Shown: positions 1 to 8,581 of the stretch, one piece after another
How positions within the stretch are numbered: position 1 is the stretch's first letter
Layout of the letters: each line of letters starts with the position of its first letter
DNA from: Hawksworthiomyces lignivorus
Taxonomy: Eukaryota > Ascomycota > Sordariomycetes > Ophiostomatales > Ophiostomataceae
Reading direction: 5' to 3'
Length of the DNA: 64,000 bases
NCBI GenBank assembly: GCA_002917075.1
Contig: NTMA01000006.1
Coordinates: 434,001-498,000, forward strand
Program-made: the position numbers and the translations under genes
Notes under the pieces: generated by a model
What the model saw: only the letters and a program-made list of their open reading frames with translations
Databases searched by the model: none
What the model was told of the DNA's origin: nothing

Positions 1-2
1 AC

Positions 3-2306
3 GACGCCCCGCCGCGGCAGACGTACCTGGTGCCGCCGCCGCCGACGGTGACGACGCACCGCGGGTCGATCGGCCACTACGCCTTTGCGATCCCGGTCAG
101 CGCCGTCTACTCGCTGCTGGTGCGGCCGCCTAGCCTGGGCTGGTGGTTCGGGTCGCTGGTGCTCAACACGCGGGCCGGCGACAGCTTCCCGGCGCTCTTC
201 TTCCACGACAGCGAGTGCCAGTCGACGATCCAGCAGAAGAGGAAGCGCGCCCGCGAGTCGTTTGACCCGTTTGGTGAGTCGGCCGGCGGCATGTTCTGGG
301 GCGGCGACGAGGTGCTGCGCTGGCTGCGGCGCTACGTCCACATCGAGCGCAGCGGCGCCGAGCCCAACATCTATCTGGTCGAGCCGTCCCGCGAGGACAG
401 CGAGGCCTTTGGCGGTAAGCTGACGACGAGCTCCGCGTCGAGCATCGGCAAGCGCGACAGCATGACGGCTGGGCGGGGCCGGGGTGGGAGCGCACTGCGG
501 GCCGCAGCAGCGGCTGGCGCAGCCGGCGGCTCGGGATCGTCCTCTTCCGCCACCGCGGGACAGCACCGCGCCGCCAACTCGCGCGACGCCGGCATGGACC
601 CGTTTATGAAGTTTGTCAAGGAGACCGGGTGGAACATTATGGAAAAGTTCAGCAAGGTGACGACGTTTACGCGCAACGCGGCGCAGAACGTGCTGGACGA
701 CCCGCGCGTGCCGCCCCAGGTGCGCCGGCTGCTGCACAACCCCGAGGTCCAGACCATCCAGGACGAGTTCGACAGCGCCCGCATCTACCTGGCGCGCTGG
801 GCCATGGGCATGGCCGAGCAGAGCGATCGCGACCGCAGCCAGCGCGTCTGGACGGCGCACGACCTGCTCGAGCTCGAGGACACGGACGTCGGCGAGTTCG
901 AGCTCGTCGACGGCTCCAGCGGCCTGTCGCTCGAGGAGCGCCGCCGGCCCGTCACCCTCAAGGAGTGGCGCTCCTTCTTCGACCCGCGCACCGGCCGCCT
1001 GGCCGTCACCACCGACGAGGTCAAAGAGCGCGTCTTCCACGGCGGGCTCGACCCGGACGACGGCGTGCGCAAGGAGGCCTGGCTGTTCCTGCTCGGCGTC
1101 CACGACTGGTACAGCACCGCCGAGGAGCGCACCGCCCACGCCGCGCGCCTGCGCGACCAGTACGTGCGCCTCAAGGGCGCCTGGTGGGAGCGCCTCGTCG
1201 ACATGGGCGGCGACGGCGACGAGGGCGAGTGGTGGCGCGAGCAGCGCGGCCGCATCGAGAAGGACGTCCACCGCACCGACCGCCAGGTGCCCATCTTCGC
1301 CGGCGAGAACATCCCCCACCCGGACCCGGACTCGCCCTTTGCCGACGTCGGCAGCAACGTCCACATGGAGCAGCTCAAGGACCTGCTCCTCACCTACAAC
1401 GAGTACAACACGGCGCTCGGCTACGTCCAGGGCATGTCCGACCTGCTGGCCCCCGTCTACGCCGTCGTCCAGGACGACGCCATGGCCTTCTGGGCCTTCC
1501 AGCACTTCATGGACCGCATGGAGCGCAACTTCTTGCGCGACCAGTCCGGCATGCGCGCCCAGCTGCTCGCCCTCGACCACCTCGTCCAGTTCATGGACCC
1601 GGTCCTCTACGCCCACCTGCGCCGCGCCGACAGCACAAACTTCTTCTTCTTCTTCCGCATGCTGCTCGTCTGGTACAAGCGCGAGTTCAACTGGCCCGAC
1701 GTCCTGCGCCTCTGGGAGGCCCTCTGGACCGACTACCTCAGCAGCAGCTTCCACCTCTTTATCGCCCTCGCCATCCTCGAGAAGCACCGCGACGTCATCA
1801 TGACCCACCTGATGCACTTTGACGAGGTGCTGAAATACGGTAAGCTTTTTCTTTTCTTTTTCTGTTTCTTTTTTTTTTTTTTTTCCAGCGTCTTCCTGCA
1901 AAATGCTGACACTCATCCAGTCAACGAGCTCTCCGGCACTATCGACCTCGAGTCCACGCTGATCCGCGCCGAGGTGCTGTTCAAGCGCTTCCAGCGCCTC
2001 GTCGAGGCCGTCGACAAGCAGAACAACTTCCCCGCGCCGCGACTCAAGACGTCCACATCATCCTCCTCGTCCGTCACCATACGACCGAGCACGCCGCAGT
2101 CCGCCGCCGGCGCATCTTCCTCGTCGCCCTCCTCTTCCGCGCGGCCCGCCGCCGGCAAGGCGCCTGCGACGCCCGCCAAGGCAGACCCGCCTTCGCCGCC
2201 CAAGCGCATCATCACACCCGACCTGCGCGCGTTGCTCAGCCGTAATATCTTCATCGTGCCAAAGGACCAGAACGATAACGTGCTCTGGGGGCACACGAAG
2301 ACGTAG
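3..2306 (+). CDS. GYP7: Gyp7-type Rab GTPase-activating protein (TBC domain), 5' end cut by window edge
   Basis: Rab GAP that speeds GTP hydrolysis on Ypt7/Rab7-class GTPases at endosome and vacuole membranes. The frame is open from the left edge, so the N-terminus lies outside the window. Seen: an N-terminal lipid-binding-like region (about residues 1-130), a Ser/Ala-rich linker, then a TBC domain with both catalytic fingers, the Arg finger in IEKDVHRTDR (about nt 1255-1284) and the Gln finger in GYVQGMSDLL (about nt 1420-1449). One intron, 1840..1920, interrupts the TBC C-terminal part: TAC G|gt..ag|TC AAC restores LKYVNELS, and the intron carries a long T tract. The C-terminus is low-complexity Ser/Ala/Pro followed by a conserved-looking tail. 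Model: <3..1839, 1921..2306. GC-rich wobble use is typical of a conserved gene here. The Gyp7 assignment rests on the bipartite layout; another TBC subfamily is possible. Confidence 0.88.
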   Translation, partial: DAPPRQTYLVPPPPTVTTHRGSIGHYAFAIPVSAVYSLLVRPPSLGWWFGSLVLNTRAGDSFPALFFHDSECQSTIQQKRKRARESFDPFGESAGGMFWGGDEVLRWLRRYVHIERSGAEPNIYLVEPSREDSEAFGGKLTTSSASSIGKRDSMTAGRGRGGSALRAAAAAGAAGGSGSSSSATAGQHRAANSRDAGMDPFMKFVKETGWNIMEKFSKVTTFTRNAAQNVLDDPRVPPQVRRLLHNPEVQTIQDEFDSARIYLARWAMGMAEQSDRDRSQRVWTAHDLLELEDTDVGEFELVDGSSGLSLEERRRPVTLKEWRSFFDPRTGRLAVTTDEVKERVFHGGLDPDDGVRKEAWLFLLGVHDWYSTAEERTAHAARLRDQYVRLKGAWWERLVDMGGDGDEGEWWREQRGRIEKDVHRTDRQVPIFAGENIPHPDPDSPFADVGSNVHMEQLKDLLLTYNEYNTALGYVQGMSDLLAPVYAVVQDDAMAFWAFQHFMDRMERNFLRDQSGMRAQLLALDHLVQFMDPVLYAHLRRADSTNFFFFFRMLLVWYKREFNWPDVLRLWEALWTDYLSSSFHLFIALAILEKHRDVIMTHLMHFDEVLKYGKLFLFFFCFFFFFFSSVFLQNADTHPVNELSGTIDLESTLIRAEVLFKRFQRLVEAVDKQNNFPAPRLKTSTSSSSSVTIRPSTPQSAAGASSSSPSSSARPAAGKAPATPAKADPPSPPKRIITPDLRALLSRNIFIVPKDQNDNVLWGHTKT

Positions 2307-3135
2307 CGGGTCTCTCGTATAAAAAAAAACACTTTGTCTTTGCATTCTTTGTTTTATTTTTCCTTGGAAGGACTGGTTGGCAAGCATGGGAATGGACTAT
2401 AGCGGGTTTTGCTTTTTCATCTTCTCTCTCTTTTGTTTCTGTTTTTTTACAGCATATCTCTTTTTCGATGCATGCATTAATATTTAAAGCTGTTCCTAGC
2501 CTGCGCTGGCAGAATCGTCAGGGCGCAGATTTGTGCGATTTCTCTGAAAGAATACGACGAATAGAAGCACACAACCATAAAATTTGTTCCCAGATGCTTG
2601 AAATGAATGCAGTTTTGTGATATTAAAGTACTAGTGTAGATAAGAGTGTATATGATGTGGTGGTCCATTGCCCTGCTCCTTTGTCTGTAAATCCAATCTT
2701 AGACACTCCGGACATCGAATTCTCCAGATTCTTCCCCAGAAATGCTGTATGCAATGAAGGTATCCTGTTCCTGACGTTTGTTTTCTGACTATCATGATCT
2801 CATATAGATCATGTTCGCGAGAACACCGGCGGCGTGGGAGTTGAAAATAGGTACAGGAGAAAAGACGAAAGAAAGCAGCCGGCCGCTCTCTCTTTGTCAA
2901 TGTCTCCAATGTGCCATGATTTTCGGTGTGTCTGCTCGTATTGTTGGGAACGGTCTCGGTCAGAACGCAAAGGCCAAGAAATGCCTGGTGCCGCGGGCGA
3001 CTTCTTCGCCTTGGATGTGCTTCAGCGGCGGTGCAGCCCGTGTCACAGTCTTACCGCGGCGCGGCATTTCTCTTCCTGTCCCCGTTTCTCTCTCGCTCCT
3101 CTATTTGTCTTATGGCTTTCTCTACCACAGCTGTC
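2307..3135. other. intergenic, convergent 3' ends of the GYP7-like and MSO1-like genes
   Basis: The two genes point at each other. The stretch is T-rich directly after the first stop (run of A and T tracts at 2320-2450) and holds no frame with coding character. It should carry both 3' UTRs; no defined terminator motif is visible. Confidence 0.6.
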
Positions 3136-4002
3136 TCACCGCGCCCGCGGGCCACTCGGCAGCCCGCCGCCAGGTCTCCGAGGCCCGCCCGGCAGGCCAC
3201 CCCCACGGTTTATGCCGCCGCCGCCTCGGCTGCCTCCACCTCCACCACCGCCACCATACTGGTAGCCGTCGTCATAGCCATATCCAGATGATTGCTGTCC
3301 TCCATAGCCGCTGCCTCCACCGCCGCGTGCATACGGCGCGCCAGCAGCCGGCTGTCCTGGGCTGGTCGACCGGTTGTTTCCGTATCCTCCGCCACCTCCG
3401 CCACCTCCGCCGCCGCTACCAAACAGGTTCCGCAGCTTGTTTTCCGGCGCTGGGGGTCCGCCACCGGACTGCGCGTTGTATGTCCCCTGGTAGCTGCCTT
3501 GGCGCTGGCTGGGCAGCGGCCGCGCAGCAGCAGCAGGAGCGTCGCCGCGCGTCGCCACGGACGGGTCGCTGTTGCGGCTAAAGGGGCTCAGGCGGGCGTT
3601 GGCGGCGCCGAGCCGCGGGTTCTGGCGGAGGCTGGCCGGCGCGGCCGCTGGTGCACCGCCGCCGCTGTTGTCCCACAGCGAGGAGAGGGCGGTGCCGCCG
3701 CCGCCCACGCCGCCCGCGCTGGACGAGGACGACATGCCGGCCAGGTTGCCGCCGCCGTAGCGCGAGCCGATGGCGGGGCCCGTGGGCACGGCGGTGGCCA
3801 CGGGCGGGGGAGGGGCCTTGGGATCGGGCGGCAGCCAGTTCGGGAAGCCGCGACCCTTCTCGGTGTAGTAGGCGCGCAGGACGCGGCACACGTGGGTATC
3901 GTCTTCGGTGTCGCCGTCGGCGTCGCCGCCCAGCAGGGTGGAGCGGAGGTTGGAGATGCGGGAGGTGGTGGTGGTGAGGATGTTGGAGTACCAGGCAGAC
4001 AT
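3136..4002 (-). CDS. MSO1: Mso1-like Sec1-binding protein
   Basis: Exocytosis factor that binds the SM protein Sec1 and supports SNARE assembly at sites of polarised secretion. The first ~65 residues match the Mso1 Sec1-binding domain: starts MSAWYSNILTTTTSRISNLR, then DTEDDTHVCRVLRAYYTEKG and the FPNWLPPDPK segment. After this the 288-residue protein is low complexity: Pro-rich, then Gly/Tyr/Ser-rich runs (GGGGGGYG, SGYGGQ) up to the end PSGPRAR, so the C-terminal two thirds is probably disordered. One exon; the start at 4002 is fixed by the conserved N-terminus. Divergent from the MSS1-like gene across about 0.86 kb. Fungal Mso1 proteins outside yeasts are commonly longer than the yeast protein. 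Domain call is firm; the disordered tail cannot be judged. Confidence 0.85.
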   Translation of the reverse strand: MSAWYSNILTTTTSRISNLRSTLLGGDADGDTEDDTHVCRVLRAYYTEKGRGFPNWLPPDPKAPPPPVATAVPTGPAIGSRYGGGNLAGMSSSSSAGGVGGGGTALSSLWDNSGGGAPAAAPASLRQNPRLGAANARLSPFSRNSDPSVATRGDAPAAAARPLPSQRQGSYQGTYNAQSGGGPPAPENKLRNLFGSGGGGGGGGGGYGNNRSTSPGQPAAGAPYARGGGGSGYGGQQSSGYGYDDGYQYGGGGGGGGSRGGGGINRGGGLPGGPRRPGGGLPSGPRAR

Positions 4003-4862
4003 GATTGGCGTTTTTTGCGTGGGACAACGACACGGAAAGGGAGGAATGGGGTTTTGTCGAGAGAGTCAGAGACCCCTTTGAGGCGACAGATTGCCCTCTG
4101 AGAAGAGAGTGACAAGATCAAGGGAGGCGAGGACAGAGGCAGAAGCGAGATTCGGGGTCTCTGGGCAGAGTTTTGAGTCCGAGTGGTTGCCAGCCCAGCT
4201 AAAGAAAGAGGCCGCCTCAGAGCGAATAAAGATTGATATTAGGAGGAGAAGCTGAGGTAGGTTTGCTATAGCTTTTGCTATTCTTCAGCGGCTCGGAAGT
4301 TTCATGCAAGGTACGAAGAGTATTACAAAAAAGAAAGGAAAAACAGGAAGCTTGGAATGATCAAACACAGCAGTGTCTTGTGTGAGGTGTGTGCCCGCCC
4401 GCCTTTTTGATCCGCCTCAGGTCTGTGGTTCGTATTAAAGACGAGGCACACACACACAAACACACACAGGGCCAGACAGGGTGGTCGAGGGGGTGGTGGT
4501 AGTGGTAGTGGTGTTTGTAGTGGAGGTTGAATGAAGTCCTCAAGCGAATGGGCGACTCCTCTTCTTTTCTCTGCTTCTGCAACGATACGACCAACTGCCC
4601 CACTCCACTCCCCGCCTTTCTTCATGCGACCCTTGAAGAATGACTAAGCACAGAGAGAGACAGCTGAAAAGATAGCGGAAAATTCAGCACATGCGCATGT
4701 GAGGCCGACCTCAGACAGAGAACAGTCAAAAAGAAAGTGAGGCGTAAGTGAAGTTTACACGTTGGACGGGGCTGAGGTGAGGCTTGAATAAAGTCTTTTC
4801 TTCTGCATATCAGAGGACGAAATCAACTGCTCGTCGTCCAGAGTCTTGTCACCAGGCAGACA
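4003..4862. promoter_or_regulatory. divergent promoter region between MSO1-like and MSS1-like genes
   Basis: No coding frame is supported. It holds a short (CA)n-like tract at 4446-4468 (acacacacacaaacacacac core) followed by a GGTGGTGGTAGTGG-type purine/T tract at 4490-4530, both ordinary features of GC-rich fungal promoters. No clear TATA box. Confidence 0.5.
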
Positions 4863-7581
4863 ATGAGCTCAATGTCCCGGCCGGGTCCGTTCGTGCACAT
4901 GCCAAAGCGTGCAGTGCAGCAGGCCTTTTTCTCCCTGTCGTCTCTTTCTGCACAGCCAATTCTCCTGCCGCCATGTCGACATTCTCAGTTTTGTGAGCGG
5001 CATGCACGCCAGTCTTGTTGTGGCCAATCTCCGCATACCTCTCGAGGCTACACATCGCTCTGTGCTGGGCAGCATGGGCATGTGCTTGCTCGAACACCAG
5101 CTGCCTCTTCTCGCTCTTCCAGCAACTTTTCCCGCAAAACAAGACAGCTCTGTCTCCGCCATTTGTCTACGCAGTCCCTCCCCACACGTGCTTTCTTAGA
5201 CGGCGACGATGCCACGATCTACGCCTTGTCCTCAGCCCCGGGCAAGGCCGGCATTGCCGTGATCCGTATATCGGGGCCGGCCTGCTTGGATGTACGTAGA
5301 TTCCATGTCCTCTCTCAGGAACGAGTAGCTGTGAACGTTAAAGTAAAAAAAAAATACTATGTAAAATAAGAGCATTGGGCTGAACTCCTCTCTTCAGATC
5401 TACTACGGCTTGTGTCCTTCTGCGCCCAAGCTCAAGCCGCGGTACGCTGCAGTGCGGACGCTGTACGACCCAGATGCATCCACCTCTGCTCCGGCGACCA
5501 GTGACGCCGACATTCTTGACGCCAGCGCAGTCGTGCTGTATTTCCCCGCACCAAAGACGGTCACCGGCGAGGACGTCTTGGAGCTGCACGTGCACGGCGG
5601 GCCAGCCACAGTCCGGGCGGTCCTGGGCGCGATCCCGCGATGTCGTCTCCCCTCTCCGACATTTTCGTCTTCTTCGTCTATGCCTGCGCGGCCGACCATC
5701 CGATACGCCGAGCCCGGTGAGTTCACGCGGCGGGCGTTTTTGCACGGCCGGCTGGACCTGGCGCAGGTGGAGGCGCTGGGCGAGACGCTGGACGCGGAGA
5801 CGGAGCAGCAGCGGCGGGCGGCGGTGAGCGGGGTGGCGGGGCGGCTGGGCGCCGCGTACGAGGCGTGGCGGGCGCAGCTGGTGGCGGCGCGGGCCGAGCT
5901 GGAGGCGCTGCTGGACTTCTCCGAGGACCACCACCTGGACGAGGAGCGGGGGCTGCTGGCGGCGGCGGCGGCGCAGGTGCGGGCGCTGCGGGGCCAGCTG
6001 GCGGCGCACGCGGCAGCGGCGGACCGCGGCAGCCTGCTGCGCGACGGCATCCGCCTGGCGCTCGTGGGGCCGGCCAACGCCGGCAAGTCGTCGCTGCTGA
6101 ACCTGGTGGCCGGCCGCGCCGCGTCCATCGTGTCGCACGAGCCCGGCACCACGCGCGACGTCGTCGAGGCCCGCCTCGACCTGCGCGGCTACCTGTGCAC
6201 CTTTGCCGACACGGCCGGGTTCCGGTCGCAGGAGCAGGCAGAGGTCGCTCCGGCGGCTCCAGAGGGCGCCGCTGTGCCGTCTGCTGCAGCACCAGAAGAA
6301 GAAGCAGTAGCTGCTCCTCTGCCGCCGCCGCCGCCGCCGCCGCCACCGCCTCCGCCCGCCGTCGGCTCCATCGAGGCCGAGGGCATCCGCCGCGCGCGCC
6401 AGCAGGCCGCCGACGCAGACGTGGTGATTGCGCTCGCGGCGGTGGCGGTGCCGGAGCCAGCTTCGGGTGCACAACAAAATGTGGGGGCGCCGCACATCCG
6501 CTACGACGCTGAGACGCTGCGTCTCGCCGCGCAGGCCCGCAGCGGCCTCGTCGTCGTCAACAAGTGCGACCTCGTCGACGGCCCCGCGCTGGGTCCGCTG
6601 CTAGACGCGTTTCAGGCCGTGCTGCGCGAGGCAGGCGCCGACCACCTGCCCTTGGCGGTCATCTCTTGCCGCGCAGCCGAGATGGCAGCGTCGGCGGCGG
6701 CAGGAGCCACACCACCACTGCCGCCAAGCACGCCAACAACACCCAGAGCACCACCTCCATCAGCACTACGATCACCGCCACCACCGCCACCTCCACCAGC
6801 CGCAGCGCCAGCACCGCGAGCAGGGCCAGCAGCAGCAGCACCACCAGCTTGGGCAGAGCACCGTAAGCACAGCGTCTCATCCGCTGGCGCACCAGATGCG
6901 CAGGCAGCGCTAGCGGCAGCGAGCGCGGAAATACGGGATGGAGCAGGGGGGCGCGTGGGGACGCTGTCAGACGCCCCCCCTCAGCACCAGCAGCAGCACG
7001 AGCTCCCGCGCCAGCAGCACCTGCAGCAAAAGCCGCATCGCTTAGGCTCCTTGGCGCCCAGTGCGTCGGATTCTCTATCTGCTCCTTCTCCCGGTCCTCC
7101 TCCTGCTCTGCCGTCTGCCGCGGACCCTGGCGGCCTCGCTGCCTTGGTCGACGCTCTCGTCGGTGCCTTCACTGCCATGACCGACCTGCCACCCGACGCG
7201 CACCACCTGTTGGGGGTCACTACTAGGCAGCAGCAGCTGCTGGAGCAGTGCCACGTGCACCTCCAAGACTTTTTGGCCGCCGCCGGCGACGCTGGCGCGG
7301 AGATGAGTGACGAGAGCAGCGCCGTCTCAGGCGGCAGCGGTGAGGCTGACGTCGTCTTGGCAGCCGAGCACCTCCGGTATGCCGCAGACTGCCTGGCGCG
7401 CATCACCGGCCGTGGCGAAGCTGGCGACATCGAGGAGGTGCTGGGGGTGATTTTTGAAAAGTACGTCTCATCTCGTATCTCAACTCGTATCTGCATGCCC
7501 GTGCCCATCTCACGACCGCCCCTCTTTCTAGCGGCCCCGTTTTTGCTAACATGGTTGACCAGGTTCTGCGTCGGCAAGTAA
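4863..7581 (+). CDS. MSS1: Mitochondrial tRNA modification GTPase (MnmE/TrmE/MSS1)
   Basis: With MTO1 it makes the 5-carboxymethylaminomethyl-type modification of wobble uridine in mitochondrial tRNAs. Three exons: 4863..5291, 5398..7460, 7563..7581 (836 aa). The last exon is only 19 nt but gives the diagnostic C-terminus FEKFCVGK, equivalent to the CxGK end of MnmE. The N-terminal ~100 residues are Ser/Arg-rich, as in a mitochondrial presequence, followed by the formyl-folate-binding domain starting TIYALSSAPGKAGIAVIRIS. G motifs: GPANAGKSS (G1, about nt 6067-6093), TTRD (G2), DTAGF (G3, about nt 6210), NKCD (G4, about nt 6559). Oddity: two long low-complexity insertions, Glu/Ala/Pro-rich with a run of Pro after G3 (6230-6360) and Pro/Ala/Gln-rich after G4 (6690-7100), which make it far longer than the yeast protein (about 530 aa). 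Alternative upstream ATGs are possible; I used the one giving a plausible presequence. Confidence 0.9.
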
Positions 7582-7997
7582 GACAGGTCCAAGCTTGGAG
7601 ATGATGTAAGATTCTGTACCACTCTACAAGGGAGCACAAGTTTTGCGGCTATGATCTCAATAGAGGAAGATCTGTGTAAGATTATAAAGAGATAATGGAA
7701 ATGTCGAGAGACTAGAGAGTTTACAAGAAGTATCAAATTGCCTTCCTCCGCAATCCTTGTCCCCTGCCATAAACAACCAGATTACCTCAAAGCCGTACAC
7801 CACGTTGCCGTATCTCGTCTAATACTGTTGTCTGTCTAGATGCTGTAATGGTATAAAAGTAGAGGGGAAAATTGTGCTGTAATAACGACAAAAGAAAGAA
7901 AAGAAACCCCAAGACGCCATAGGAAAACTAAACTCCGAGTCCGATGCAGCGGAGGCGGTCCGGGGACCGCTCCAAGACGAGTCCATGTAGGCCATGT
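7582..7997. other. intergenic, convergent 3' ends
   Basis: Short AT-richer stretch between the MSS1-like stop and the end of the tiny gene on the opposite strand. Nothing beyond presumable 3' UTRs is seen. Confidence 0.55.
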
Positions 7998-8232
7998 TTA
8001 CTCGTTGTTCTCCTCGTCGTCCTTGTCACCCCTAGATGCGAGTTAGCATGATGTGCGAATGCGGGAAGTATATTGTTGTTCAGGCATGCACTGACTTGTT
8101 GTAGCCGCTCCGGCCCTTGTCCTTGGTCGACTCCTCTTCCTCTTCAGGCTTGCCGTTGTAGCCGCTGCGGCCGTACTCAACTGGGAGGCTGATGATGCCA
8201 GAGTAGTTGGTGGTGATGGTGAAAGCAGCCAT
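7998..8232 (-). CDS. Tiny two-exon gene, 56-aa protein with duplicated GRSGYN motif
   Basis: Not recognised as a named family. Exon 1 is 8096..8232, exon 2 is 7998..8031; the 64-nt intron has GTCAGT at 5', a GCTAAC branch site and ends ATCTAG, and phase is kept (AA|G GGT). The product starts MAAFTITTNYSGIISLPVEY and then has two copies of GRSGYN, 18 residues apart, each followed by a charged stretch: GKPEEEEESTKDK after the first, KGDKDDEENNE after the second. No signal peptide, no transmembrane segment, no dibasic (Kex2) site next to the repeats. A TATA-like TATATAA lies at about 8414-8420 with a CT-rich leader, so the gene looks well expressed. It could be a small stress or conidiation protein; that is a guess. 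The splice phase and the repeat argue that it is real. Confidence 0.72.
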
Positions 8233-8413
8233 GGTTGCGGTAGTGATGGTTTGTGATAAGAGGTTTGGGAGAAGCAGTAGTCTGATTTGGTATTTGTGTC
8301 TTTGTGTTGTTTGAGACTTGATGGGAGATAGAATGAGAAAGCTTGGGAATGTGTGATGTAAGTGATGGGAAAGGAAAGGTTCAATCTATCTAGAAGAGGG
8401 AAAGATGCAAGCC

Positions 8414-8420
8414 TTATATA
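8414..8420 (-). promoter_or_regulatory. TATA-like box of the GRSGYN small-protein gene
   Basis: TATATAA on the minus strand about 185 nt upstream of the ATG at 8232; the leader between them is rich in C/T and A tracts as in strongly expressed fungal genes. Confidence 0.5.
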
Positions 8421-8581
8421 GACGGAGATGACGAGCGTCATACAATGTGCAGTCATCTACGCAGAAGAGGCGTGCTGCTTCCAAGCAGGCACGGAGGAGC
8501 GTAGCGTTGATTCTCTTCATCCTTCGTATAAGCACACCTACCACAGCTTGTTTCTCTTGTCGTTCGACACACAATGGGTGG

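Noticed and set aside
629..1822. 397-codon frame rich in Arg/Pro/Ala
   Set aside because: Overlaps the TBC domain gene in another frame; typical shadow in GC-rich coding DNA.
5338..6495. 385-codon minus-strand frame
   Set aside because: Antisense shadow of the MSS1-like gene, rich in Arg.
7998..8232. Reading the GRSGYN protein as a ribosomal-peptide (RiPP) precursor
   Set aside because: It has a repeated core but no signal peptide and no Kex2-type sites beside the repeats.
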